7,083 nucleotides of DNA from Candidatus Altarchaeales archaeon (GTDB lineage: Archaea > Altiarchaeota > Altiarchaeia > IMC4 > SCGC-AAA252-I15): the NCBI GenBank assembly GCA_016867655.1, contig VGJA01000055.1, forward strand, positions 1-7,083, written 5' to 3'. Position 1 is the first letter of the stretch, and each line of letters starts with the position of its first letter. Under the pieces are notes generated by a model, which saw only the letters and a list, made by a program, of their open reading frames with translations, was not told the origin of the DNA and did no database searches. The position numbers and the translations under genes were made by a program. This document shows, piece by piece, positions 1 through 6,802 of this stretch.

Positions 1-631
1 TGGCCTTCAAAAGTTTTTTATACAACTCCTCGCTGTTTGCCGTTATAGCTCCTGCATCTCCTGCCGCGCCAAGGTTTTTCAAGGGGTGGAAGCTAAAGCA
101 TCCTGCTATGCCAAAGGAGCCCACCCTTTTTCCATAGTATTCTGCGCCAACAGCCTGCGCTGCGTCTTCTATTACATACAGGTTGTGTTTTCTCGCTATT
201 TCAATTATCGGCTTCATGTCAGCCGGCCTGCCAGTCAAGTGCACTGGAATTATGGCTTTAGTCTTTTTTGTTATTGCCCTTTCAATCAAATCTGGGTTGA
301 TGTTCAAGTCTCCTCTGACGTCAACAAAAACCGGTTTGGCGCCTGCAAGTATCACAGAAGAAGCTGTCGCTAGGAAGGAATTTGGGGGAACTATCACTTC
401 ATCTCCATGGCCTACTTCAAGGGCTTTCATTGACAGTATCAATGCGTCTGTTCCGTTGGCAACTCCAATCGCATACTTTGTCTGGCAGTATTTGGCAAAC
501 TTTCCCTCGAACTTTTTTACTTCCTCGCCAAGAACCAAGTTTCCGGAATTCAAGACTTTTTCAACAGCCTTGAGGAATTCAGGCATTTTTTCCTTATACT
601 GCTTGGACAAATCAACATACTTTACTTGCAT
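1..631 (-). CDS. DegT/DnrJ/EryC1-family PLP-dependent sugar aminotransferase (C-terminus beyond window)
   Basis: This would transfer an amino group, usually from glutamate, to a keto group on a nucleotide-linked sugar in the cytoplasm. I translated the minus strand from ATG 631-629 and got 210 residues open to the window edge, roughly 55-60% of the usual 360-380. Family features are visible: an N-terminal VDL segment, NGTDAL (residues 59-64, phosphate-binding region), EDAAQA (155-160, with the Asp that contacts the pyridine nitrogen), and FHPLKNLG (181-188), where K185 should be the Schiff-base lysine, followed by GDAGA. The ATG overlaps the stop of the epimerase gene by one base (TAATG), and a GGTGTGA Shine-Dalgarno-like stretch lies 4-11 bases upstream (636-642). 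It is the fourth gene of the operon. Family membership is very secure. The neighbouring acyltransferase suggests that the amine formed is then acylated (PglE/PglD or FdtB/FdtC logic). Which sugar and which carbon are unknown. Confidence 0.93.
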   Translation of the reverse strand, partial: MQVKYVDLSKQYKEKMPEFLKAVEKVLNSGNLVLGEEVKKFEGKFAKYCQTKYAIGVANGTDALILSMKALEVGHGDEVIVPPNSFLATASSVILAGAKPVFVDVRGDLNINPDLIERAITKKTKAIIPVHLTGRPADMKPIIEIARKHNLYVIEDAAQAVGAEYYGKRVGSFGIAGCFSFHPLKNLGAAGDAGAITANSEELYKKLLKA

Positions 632-1623
632 TATTTCACACCTTTTTTCACCATCATTTTCACGTGGTAGTATTTGAGGTCGTCCAGTGGGCTGGGTATT
701 AAGCCGTTGTCAAACGCTCTTTTCATGTCCCTTATCGCGTCTTCGACTGTGTAGCGGTATTGCCAGTTTAGGGTTTTTATCAATTTTTCTGATGAGGTGT
801 AGTAGGAGCGGTTGTCGTCTGTCGGCGTTACCTCAATTTTAACGTGCTCTCCAACAATCGCTTTCACAGTATTGGCTATGTCTATCATCTTCATGTTCCT
901 GCAGTTGGCGTTGAAAATCTCCCTGTTGATTAGTCTCTTTGGAGCGTTCAACAGCACGGCATACAAGTCGACCATGTCTTGTATGTGTATGTTGGGCCTT
1001 CTCTGCTCTCCGCCGAAGACTGTCATAACGCCCTTGTTTACAGCAAGGTTGGTCATGATGTTTACTGAAAGGTCCAAGCGCATGCTTGGGGAGTAGCCGC
1101 AGACTGTTGCAGGCCTGACTGAAACTGTGACAAAGTCGTCTGAAGCAACATCTCTTATAACTTTTTCTGTTTCGGCCTTGTATTTCGCATAGTATGTTAT
1201 CGGTTCTAATGGCAGGTCTTCGGTGACGTTTTCCTCTTCTTTTATGCCATAGACGCTGCTTGAAGAAGCGTTGATAAACCTCTTTATCTTGCTTTTTTTT
1301 GCAATGTCAACCAACTGTATCACTGCGTCATAGTTCACCTCTTTTGTGATTTCTGGTTTCAAGTCGCAGCACGGGTCGTTGGATATCGCAGCCAAGTGTA
1401 TTACAGCATCCATACCCCTGCAGGATTCCTTCACAATTTTCCCGTCCCTTATGTCTCCTTTCACAATCTCAAGGTTAGGATGCTCTCTAATAAAATCCAA
1501 AACCTTGTCGTCAAACATAAAGTTGTCCAATACTCTGACCTTGTAGGCGTTGTAAAGCAAATGCGGCACCAAAACAGCGCCAACATAACCTCCTCCCCCA
1601 GTAACCAAAACACTTTTTATCAT
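631..1623 (-). CDS. NAD(P)-dependent extended SDR, nucleotide-sugar epimerase/reductase type
   Basis: A 330-residue cytoplasmic nucleotide-sugar enzyme of normal length for extended short-chain dehydrogenases. Visible motifs are TGGGGYVG (8-15, GxxGxxG dinucleotide loop), D33 at the end of beta-2 (NAD ribose contact), GDIRD (56-60), HLAA (76-79), SSSSVYG (120-126) and the catalytic pair YxxxK at Y145/K149. The SSS stretch replaces the TDE triad of sugar 4,6-dehydratases, so this is more likely an epimerase, reductase or decarboxylase than a dehydratase. If the pathway needs a 4,6-dehydratase, its gene is not in this window. The ATG at 1623 directly follows the acyltransferase stop (TGAATG), with GGGTG (1629-1633) as a Shine-Dalgarno sequence five bases before it. 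The stop overlaps the next start. Substrate specificity cannot be read from sequence. Confidence 0.93.
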   Translation of the reverse strand: MIKSVLVTGGGGYVGAVLVPHLLYNAYKVRVLDNFMFDDKVLDFIREHPNLEIVKGDIRDGKIVKESCRGMDAVIHLAAISNDPCCDLKPEITKEVNYDAVIQLVDIAKKSKIKRFINASSSSVYGIKEEENVTEDLPLEPITYYAKYKAETEKVIRDVASDDFVTVSVRPATVCGYSPSMRLDLSVNIMTNLAVNKGVMTVFGGEQRRPNIHIQDMVDLYAVLLNAPKRLINREIFNANCRNMKMIDIANTVKAIVGEHVKIEVTPTDDNRSYYTSSEKLIKTLNWQYRYTVEDAIRDMKRAFDNGLIPSPLDDLKYYHVKMMVKKGVK

Positions 1624-2292
1624 TCAAACACCCTTGCTTTTCTTTACGATAACAGCCGGAACCCCGACTGCAGTAACCTCTGGAGGAATGTCTTCTATGA
1701 CCACTGCTCCAGCGCCGATGGTTGAATTCCTGCCTATGGTCATATCCGGGATGATGCTGGCTCCGCTTCCGATGAACACTCCTTTTTCTATCACAACCCT
1801 TCCGGCAGTGTGGACTCCAGGGGAAAGGTTCACAAAGTCGTGTATTTTGTTGTCATGGTCTATTGAACAACTGGTGTTCACGAGGACTCCCCTGCCTATG
1901 GTGGTTCCGCTGTTTATGACAACATTGGGGTATATGACAGAACCTTCCCCGATTTTTACATTAAACCCTAGTATTGCAGTCGGGTCTACCAGTGTTATGT
2001 ATTTCAAGCCGGTTTTTTCCAGGTCTGAGGCTATTCGCTCTCTGGCCTTGTTGTCCCCTATCGCGCATACTACTCCAAAAACGCCTTTATCTTTTAGTTT
2101 GCTTAAAGACTGCTTGCTTGCAATCACTTTATATCCCAAGCATTTCCTGCCTGATTCTATTTTGTCGTCTATCAGACCAATTATCTTGTATTTTTTCTTC
2201 TTCTGGTTTATCCTCTGCATTATGTCTAATACTGACGCCAGACCTCCTGTCTCTCTCGCGCCGTATATTGCAATTTTCACTTCTTTTTCCAT
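1624..2292 (-). CDS. NeuD/PglD-family sugar O/N-acyltransferase (left-handed beta-helix)
   Basis: A 222-residue, two-domain protein. Residues 1-95 form a Rossmann-like sugar-nucleotide domain (IAIYGARETGG at 7-17, then IIGLIDD at 37-43). Residues from about 100 to 215 show hexapeptide repeats of a left-handed beta-helix (IGEGSVI, IGRGVLV, IGSGASI, IGAGAVV), ending in the VGVPAVIV seen in this family. H146 in SIDHD sits where PglD-type enzymes keep the His that acts as catalytic base, and SPGVHTAGRV (157-166) follows as expected. The family acetylates amino sugars such as UDP-4-amino sugars, or sialic acid hydroxyls. Next to a DegT aminotransferase, N-acylation of the new amine with acetyl-CoA is the likely job. 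Oddity: the N-terminal loop reads GARETGG instead of the common GxGGHA. The start overlaps the glycosyltransferase gene by 16 bases; no clear Shine-Dalgarno sequence is visible, which suggests translational coupling. Confidence 0.9.
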   Translation of the reverse strand: MEKEVKIAIYGARETGGLASVLDIMQRINQKKKKYKIIGLIDDKIESGRKCLGYKVIASKQSLSKLKDKGVFGVVCAIGDNKARERIASDLEKTGLKYITLVDPTAILGFNVKIGEGSVIYPNVVINSGTTIGRGVLVNTSCSIDHDNKIHDFVNLSPGVHTAGRVVIEKGVFIGSGASIIPDMTIGRNSTIGAGAVVIEDIPPEVTAVGVPAVIVKKSKGV

Positions 2293-3011
2293 CTTCTGCT
2301 TTTGATGAACAACTTTATTAATTCGACTGTTGCCTTTATTATAGCGCTTGGTTTGGAGGCACCTTCCACGCCCGTTGTTCTCGACCTGAGGTAGAAGCCT
2401 TCTTCTGCGTATTTCCAGTTGTTCATGAAGGCTTTAACGTAAATCTCGCCCAAGACTGCGTATCCGGTTGAGGAGATGTATATTTCATCCAATTTTTTCC
2501 GGTTCCATATTGTGAACCCGTTGGTGTATCTGACTTTTATGCCAAACAACAGTTTCTCAAGCAATAGGAATCCTTTGGATATAAGCCTGCGGTAGAACGT
2601 TCTCGTCTGTTTTTCGTTCAGCATGTATCCTGAAACAAAATCAACTTCCTTTGTTTTTGCAATAAATTTGGCTAGGGTTTCCAGGGATATCTGCCTGTCG
2701 CCGGGTATTGTCGTAACCCATTCTTTGGAGGCTTCTTTGAATCCCCTCGATATGCAGTAGCCTTGGCCCATGTTTCCTGGGTTGTGGAACACTTTTATCC
2801 CAAGGTTTTCTTTTGCAAGTTTGTCAGCAATTTTTCCAGTACTGTCAGAACTGCCGTCGTCATAGATTATCATCTCGTAGTCTATTCCAAGTTTCTTTGA
2901 AGTTGAAACAACCTCGTCAACAGTCGCCTCCAGGCTCCCTTCCTCGTTGAAACAGGGTATGACAAAACTCAAGCCGAATTTGCCCTGCGTTCCTGAAAGA
3001 CTGACAGTCAT
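2277..3011 (-). CDS. Family 2 glycosyltransferase, DPM1/polyprenyl-phosphate sugar transferase-like
   Basis: A 244-residue GT-A fold protein with no membrane segments, similar in size to soluble DPM1-type enzymes that move a sugar from a nucleotide to dolichyl or polyprenyl phosphate on the cytoplasmic face. Motifs: FVIPCFNEE (16-24), YDDGSSDSTG (50-59, nucleotide binding), NMGQGYCISRG (80-90), and GDRQ (104-107) at the place of the usual DADxQ metal-binding motif, keeping one Asp (D105). SRTTGVEGASK near residue 215 fits the R-x-x-G-x-SK signature of DPM-like enzymes. The C-terminus is strongly basic (KSRRWKKK), which may help membrane binding. It is the first gene of the four-gene operon, with a TATA box about 31 bases upstream of its ATG. 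Compared with ArnC it lacks C-terminal transmembrane helices. The family is certain; the lipid-acceptor role is inferred from motifs and neighbours. Confidence 0.92.
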   Translation of the reverse strand: MTVSLSGTQGKFGLSFVIPCFNEEGSLEATVDEVVSTSKKLGIDYEMIIYDDGSSDSTGKIADKLAKENLGIKVFHNPGNMGQGYCISRGFKEASKEWVTTIPGDRQISLETLAKFIAKTKEVDFVSGYMLNEKQTRTFYRRLISKGFLLLEKLLFGIKVRYTNGFTIWNRKKLDEIYISSTGYAVLGEIYVKAFMNNWKYAEEGFYLRSRTTGVEGASKPSAIIKATVELIKLFIKSRRWKKK

Positions 3012-3036
3012 TTTGCGTGTATACTACTATTGAAGT

Positions 3037-3050
3037 GTTTTTTATAAGCC
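3037..3050 (-). promoter_or_regulatory. Archaeal TATA promoter for the sugar operon
   Basis: Read on the minus strand, the 47-base gap before the glycosyltransferase gene holds GGCTTATAAAAAAC. The TATAAAAA core (3046-3039) is centred about 31 bases before the A of the ATG at 3011. With the usual archaeal spacing of about 26 bases from TATA to transcription start, the RNA would begin near 3017 with a leader of only about 5 bases. No Shine-Dalgarno sequence lies before this ATG, consistent with a near-leaderless first gene. The element resembles the promoter of the flippase pair (TATAAAAA then CACT). Confidence 0.7.
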
Positions 3051-3058
3051 CCAAAATG

Positions 3059-3415
3059 TCAGATTGCGCTCCCGTAACCAATCAATCCAACCCCAGCTAC
3101 TATTAGTATTACCCCCGTCCACTTCCAGAAGCCCATTTTTTCCTTCAGCATTTTCATTGAGAGAATGCAAATCCAGACATAACTGAGTGCTGCAAGCGGA
3201 TACAAGACAGAAAGCTCACCCCCTTTAAGGCCGGAAACAGACAGTATTGTTGAGATTATGAAAAGTGTTATTCCATAGAAAAGTTTTTTGTTTTTCAACA
3301 GTTTTTTCAGATTGAACTCCAAGTCTGCAGCGCCTTTTTTCAAGTATATTGAGCCAAAAGAGCCGAATACTGTGGCAGCTAATACTACTGCAACAGCCCA
3401 GGCTTGTGTGGTCAT
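3059..3415 (-). CDS. Small four-helix DMT-superfamily membrane protein, ArnF/EamA-like second subunit
   Basis: 118 residues with four predicted membrane helices (roughly 5-24, 45-64, 68-88 and 97-117). ELSVLYPLAALSYVW carries the YP...LSYVW motif of small DMT transporters, and WKWTGVILIVAGVGLIGYG is the usual last helix. The reading frame is open further upstream to 3499, but ATG 3415 is chosen because it has a perfect GGAGGTG Shine-Dalgarno sequence four bases before it and forms an ATGA overlap with the preceding gene; the upstream extension is a basic, low-quality sequence overlapping that gene. Paired small subunits encoded back to back suggest a heterodimer like ArnE/ArnF, which flips undecaprenyl-linked aminoarabinose. 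The position matching the essential SMR Glu14 is Gly (G18), arguing against a proton-coupled drug exporter. Substrate by context: a lipid-linked sugar. Confidence 0.82.
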   Translation of the reverse strand: MTTQAWAVAVVLAATVFGSFGSIYLKKGAADLEFNLKKLLKNKKLFYGITLFIISTILSVSGLKGGELSVLYPLAALSYVWICILSMKMLKEKMGFWKWTGVILIVAGVGLIGYGSAI

Positions 3416-3795
3416 CTGCCACCTCCTTTTTTGGAGTCCGATGCGCTGCCCAAGCCGACGCAGCTTACTCCAATAACAACAACCAAGACTCCAACCCATT
3501 TTATTGCATTCATGAAATCTGTCTCAAAGAAGTATGGCGACATTATGCTAACCCAGATGAAATTCAGTGAGTAGATTGGATAAAGCAAAGAGAGGTCGCC
3601 GTATTTTAATGCCACTATGAGCATTATTGCGCCAAGGAGATAGAGCATGCAGCCTATTATTAGAGGTATATTTGAGAGCTGTTCTATTGGATTCCAGTTT
3701 AGGTTGTTTGCCCCGCTTTTCAGGAAGATTTGTCCAGTTGAGGCTACGAAGGTGCTGAATAAAACCAGCAGGACAGGCCACTTGTTTTCAATCAT
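3412..3795 (-). CDS. Small four-helix DMT-superfamily membrane protein, ArnE-like first subunit
   Basis: 127 residues with four predicted helices (about 7-25, 43-63, 68-88 and 98-117). From memory of E. coli ArnE, the matches are close: ASTGQIFLKSGA at the end of helix 1 compares with SVAGQ...K in ArnE, and YPIYSLNFIWV (72-82) with YPMLSLNFVWV. The SMR-family Glu14 position is Ala (A18), so this is not a typical Smr/EmrE drug pump. The likely role, with the downstream partner, is moving a polyprenyl-phosphate sugar across the membrane; that substrate is inferred from the neighbouring sugar genes. ATG 3795 lies about 26 bases from the centre of a TATAAAAA element, so the transcript is probably leaderless. 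The C-terminal KKGGGR tail is encoded by the same bases that form the Shine-Dalgarno sequence of the next gene. Confidence 0.85.
   Translation of the reverse strand: MIENKWPVLLVLFSTFVASTGQIFLKSGANNLNWNPIEQLSNIPLIIGCMLYLLGAIMLIVALKYGDLSLLYPIYSLNFIWVSIMSPYFFETDFMNAIKWVGVLVVVIGVSCVGLGSASDSKKGGGR
3420..3426 (-). promoter_or_regulatory. Shine-Dalgarno GGAGGTG deciding the ArnF-like start
   Basis: On the minus strand GGAGGTG is followed by GCAG and then ATG at 3415. It is the strongest ribosome-binding site in the window and lies inside the last codons of the upstream ArnE-like gene, so the pair is probably translated at matched levels. It decides the start of the second subunit against the longer open frame. 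Confidence 0.8.
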
Positions 3796-3816
3796 ATTGC
3801 ATTCACTCGAATAGTG

Positions 3817-3824
3817 TTTTTATA
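3817..3824 (-). promoter_or_regulatory. TATA box of the ArnE/F-like pair
   Basis: The minus strand reads CTCTATAAAAACACT. The core is centred near 3821, 26 bases before the ATG at 3795, which predicts a leaderless transcript starting at or next to the start codon. It shares TATAAAAA plus CACT with the promoter of the sugar operon at 3037-3050. Confidence 0.7.
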
Positions 3825-3833
3825 GAGTAAACA

Positions 3834-3842
3834 TAATATATA
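3834..3842 (+). promoter_or_regulatory. TATA box of the divergent surface-protein gene
   Basis: TAATATATA, preceded by the purine-rich GAGTAAAC as a possible BRE. It is centred about 38 bases before ATG 3876, so transcription would begin near 3864 with a leader of about a dozen bases. Its centre is only about 18 bases from the oppositely oriented TATA box of the flippase pair. A second AT stretch at 3855-3863 is too close to the ATG. Confidence 0.55.
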
Positions 3843-3875
3843 GGAAACATAGGGGATATATTTCTTTTGAATAAG

Positions 3876-4454
3876 ATGGCTAAGAAGAAGGCTGCTAAGA
3901 AGGGTAAAAAACTTGAAGTAGGTAAGCTGGTTAAAAAGCATCTGAACAAGATTGTGTTTTTGGCCATGCTGGTTTTGATAGTATGGCTTTGGACTTCTAG
4001 GAACGCGCCAACGGAAGTGTTAACATCTGAAGGCGAGAGCAGGCCTTTGAAGCCTTTGGACAATGAGCTACATTTCGGTTGGGATTATAAGGATGATTAT
4101 TCCTCGCACAATTTTGTGTGTAGGACCTGCTGCTGCGACAAAAGCCGGAAGGACCATGTGTATGTAAGCTATGGTGATGTTGAGTTTGACTTGAGGGGCG
4201 CTGCCAACAGGACCAACATTGTAACGATAAGCGTGGAGAAGCTTAACGAAAACTGCAGGAGAAATGATATTTTCATAAATGGCATGTTGGTTGGCAATCT
4301 GAACAAGGAAACCAACGGAACTCCTAAAGCTGACTTCAGGTTTAATGTAACTCCTCCTTCAGATATTGTGCATGTGAAGGTGGAGATGGTGGCTGACCCA
4401 GACAGGTGTTGGTGGGGCAACGACCTGAGTAAAGCCAGAATTGACGTCATCTAG
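3876..4454 (+). CDS. Membrane-anchored Cys-rich surface protein, function unknown
   Basis: I do not recognise the family. The 192-residue product has a very basic cytoplasmic tail (11 Lys in the first 25 residues, MAKKKAAKKGKK start), one hydrophobic helix (about 26-39, ending VWLW), and a roughly 150-residue outside domain, giving an N-in, C-out anchor without a cleavage site. The outside part has CRTCCC (C82, C85-C87) plus C127 and C178, which could form disulfides or bind metal, and alternating beta-strand-like segments ending in SKARIDVI, suggestive of a beta-sandwich. Three N-glycosylation sequons (N111-RT, N147-GT, N157-VT) lie outside, so it could be an acceptor of the glycosylation machinery encoded around it. 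ATG 3876 is preferred to an in-frame TTG at 3867 because it fits the TATA spacing and gives a normal start. It is the only plus-strand gene here and ends 13 bases before the convergent GT-C gene. Confidence 0.85.
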   Translation: MAKKKAAKKGKKLEVGKLVKKHLNKIVFLAMLVLIVWLWTSRNAPTEVLTSEGESRPLKPLDNELHFGWDYKDDYSSHNFVCRTCCCDKSRKDHVYVSYGDVEFDLRGAANRTNIVTISVEKLNENCRRNDIFINGMLVGNLNKETNGTPKADFRFNVTPPSDIVHVKVEMVADPDRCWWGNDLSKARIDVI

Positions 4455-4467
4455 AAGTGATGCGAAA

Positions 4468-6762
4468 TTATTTCTTTGAGAGAGTCACCTTCAGCAGGGT
4501 TACATCCAGATTGTATCTATCGTAGTGTGCTCTGAATTCCAAATCCTGGATTGCTTCTTTCAAGTCCAAACTTAATGTAAAGTTCTGGTAGGTGTCGTTT
4601 GCACTGAAATCTTTCGAAGAAATCAGCTTTCCAGCTACCTTGCCTGCGCCATGGTCTTTCGCAACTTCTATGAAGCAGGCTGCCTCATCGCCCTTGGAGT
4701 TGTCGCTGGCCTTCAGTGTGAATGTGACATCATAGGTGCCTGGCGGTATGTTCATGTAATTTCTGCCTATCAGGTATCCAAAACTCCCTCTCTCTGACAT
4801 CCAGCTTCCATCAGGCAAGGCACTGCCAACCTCGTGCTGCGGGAAATCGTCAGCAGCCATCCACACGCCAGAAGTCGTTGGGGGTTCAGCCGATTCCTCG
4901 GCTTTTCCAGTGGTTATGTTCGCCTGTCTGAGCCATTCTCCAAGCCCGTAGGAATCGCGTTTATTACCCCATGCCAAATCCCAGTATCTCTGGAAGCGGT
5001 TGAACTCAAGCAGAGGCCAGTACAAGCCCGGCTGCTCGTAGATGTCATTTCGCTGTCCAATTAGGACTATGACATTTTCCTTTGTCAGCAGATTGAGGCT
5101 GTAGGAAACCATCAACAGCATTATGACTCCTACTGCCATGAGCCTCTTTTTTGTGGGAGTTAGTCTTGAGAGCAGTTCCTCAATTCCGACTATTGCGTAC
5201 AGTGTAACTGGATAGATGAACATGTACATCATCTTGGAGTAGTAGTACCAGTTGACCCGCCCCATGTGCATGGCATAAGAGAATATGAACAAGTGTAGTA
5301 TGGAGGCTTCCATGAAAACGAGCGTGTACTCCCTGTTGCTGTAGCTGTACAACAGGCCGGTTAACATCAGGAAAAGTGTTAGCAGCCCAAACCACTTTAA
5401 GTCAAAACCCAGCACGGCTCCAGACGGCCCATTAACGTTCTCATCTCCCAACGCAAGGAAGTTTTTTATGTTCCCAACTTTGAGTCCTTCTGAAAGCAGT
5501 CTCGACAGCTTGACTCCCGGAACAACGAAAACATCTTCGACATGTATTCCAGTGCCTCTAACACGGAACATTGTTCCATCCAGGCTTATGTCTATGCGTC
5601 CTATGTCAAACAGCCCCACTTTTTCAGGGGCTAATACTCCGAAATACTGGTGCGTATCAATTTTGTCGAAAGAGTAGCCCAAAAACTTGGAGTACTCCTC
5701 CAGTAGGTATAGGCTGTAGAATATGCTAAAAATTATTAGGAAGGTTAGGGTTATTTTTACTTTCTCTGCTAGCTTGAGTTTTGTTAGCGTGAGCGAGGCA
5801 ATTATGAAAGCGAATATTATTGTCAACGACGTGAGGATTTGATATGCAAGTATGGAGCCCATCAAAGTCAGCAGCAGGATAGAGATTATAGCCCAGTTTT
5901 TCGGGTTTTCCACAAAGTCTGAAAGATTGTATGCAAACAATATTGCATAGTATATTCCAAAAAGATGAGCCCAGAACCCAAAGCCTATTAGGGCGCTTAC
6001 TGGATATGTCGCAGTAAGCATCGCTATCAAAAACAGCAGTATATACAACTTGTTTTTCAGCCGGTCGTAGAGCATGCCGGAGAGCATTCCAACCATCAAA
6101 GCCGAGATGAATGCAATCAACGGGTAGATTAAATTGCTGTTTGCAGGCATGTCCGGCTCCAAAGCGTGGGCAAGCATTGCAGTGTTTATGTGAAATCCTG
6201 CCGGGTAGAACCGCCACTCCCTCACAGGCGGCGCTACTGCTTCCATGGTGTGTATTGTAGCAGAGTATTCTATGTGCAGGGTGCAGTCGAAGCCGCACGT
6301 GCACGGGGACGTGAAGCTTGGCATTGCAGGCCACATGTAGACCAAAAAGGCTATTACAAACGAACCAGCCACCAGAAGAAGTCTTTTTTTGTCTATGTTG
6401 ACTTTGCACGGCTTTTTTTCGGCAGTCAGGTATAGCACTGCCATCAAAGTTATAATGGAGAAAACAAGAAAGTTTTTCACGCTAAGGCCCAGCCCAAAGA
6501 AGACTAGTGTGAATCCAATCAGTGAAATGCTTGTGAAGTATAATCCTACAGTAATGAAGAAAAGCTTCTCAAGGTGTATTTCACTGAAGGAATACCTGAC
6601 TATCCGGTATGACATCGCCAGGACAACCAACACCAAAAGCAAGCCCAGCAACTCGCCCCCAGAATACAATGAAAACACTGCAAGAGCTATCACACAAAGT
6701 GCAAGAAGATAATTTACCACATTCTCCGCATTCTGTCCGACTGTTTTCCTTTGTTTCAACAT
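4468..6762 (-). CDS. Polytopic GT-C-like glycosyltransferase with extracytoplasmic C-terminal domain
   Basis: 764 residues from ATG 6762. Residues 15-560 hold about 14 hydrophobic helices. The loop after the fifth helix carries SPCTCGFDCTLHIEYS (D159, H163; cysteines C154, C156, C160) and then FYPAGFH (185-191). An acidic residue in the first large outside loop with a following YPxGxH motif is typical of GT-C transferases that use polyprenyl-phosphate sugars. A second large loop (about 357-455) is polar. After the last helix, residues 580-764 form an outside region with a Pro/Ser/Thr linker (about 622-632) and a beta-rich domain (PPGTYDVTFTLKAS, then FTLSLDLKEAIQDLEFRAHY) resembling carbohydrate-binding sandwiches. 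Sequons at N615, N722 and N727 lie in it. The likely role, by analogy with ArnT or AglB-type enzymes, is sugar transfer outside the cell; donor and acceptor are inferred. An in-frame GTG at 6807 would add 15 residues but lies in the repeat array and is not preferred. No good TATA box is visible. Confidence 0.8.
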   Translation of the reverse strand: MLKQRKTVGQNAENVVNYLLALCVIALAVFSLYSGGELLGLLLVLVVLAMSYRIVRYSFSEIHLEKLFFITVGLYFTSISLIGFTLVFFGLGLSVKNFLVFSIITLMAVLYLTAEKKPCKVNIDKKRLLLVAGSFVIAFLVYMWPAMPSFTSPCTCGFDCTLHIEYSATIHTMEAVAPPVREWRFYPAGFHINTAMLAHALEPDMPANSNLIYPLIAFISALMVGMLSGMLYDRLKNKLYILLFLIAMLTATYPVSALIGFGFWAHLFGIYYAILFAYNLSDFVENPKNWAIISILLLTLMGSILAYQILTSLTIIFAFIIASLTLTKLKLAEKVKITLTFLIIFSIFYSLYLLEEYSKFLGYSFDKIDTHQYFGVLAPEKVGLFDIGRIDISLDGTMFRVRGTGIHVEDVFVVPGVKLSRLLSEGLKVGNIKNFLALGDENVNGPSGAVLGFDLKWFGLLTLFLMLTGLLYSYSNREYTLVFMEASILHLFIFSYAMHMGRVNWYYYSKMMYMFIYPVTLYAIVGIEELLSRLTPTKKRLMAVGVIMLLMVSYSLNLLTKENVIVLIGQRNDIYEQPGLYWPLLEFNRFQRYWDLAWGNKRDSYGLGEWLRQANITTGKAEESAEPPTTSGVWMAADDFPQHEVGSALPDGSWMSERGSFGYLIGRNYMNIPPGTYDVTFTLKASDNSKGDEAACFIEVAKDHGAGKVAGKLISSKDFSANDTYQNFTLSLDLKEAIQDLEFRAHYDRYNLDVTLLKVTLSKK

Positions 6763-6802
6763 CTTTATTCTAGGTTTAATTCTTACGTTTGATTCTCCTG
6801 TA

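Noticed and set aside
183..677. 164-residue open frame on the plus strand opposite the aminotransferase
   Set aside because: The minus strand encodes clear DegT motifs including the PLP lysine; the plus frame shows no family features.
1634..2305. 223-residue open frame on the plus strand opposite the acyltransferase gene
   Set aside because: It is an antisense shadow of hexapeptide-repeat codons (Pro/Thr/Met rich), with no promoter or recognisable domain.
3416..3499. Longer N-terminus of the ArnF-like protein (28 more residues)
   Set aside because: It overlaps the ArnE-like gene in another frame, is basic and not membrane-like, and the internal ATG has a perfect Shine-Dalgarno sequence and an ATGA overlap.
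3867..3875. TTG start three codons before the surface-protein ATG
   Set aside because: A normal ATG follows with a typical MAKKK start and suitable promoter spacing; the TTG has no Shine-Dalgarno sequence.
5726..6409. 227-residue open frame on the minus strand inside the GT-C gene
   Set aside because: It is a shadow frame rich in Cys, His and Trp with no domain, fully inside a well-supported membrane protein gene.
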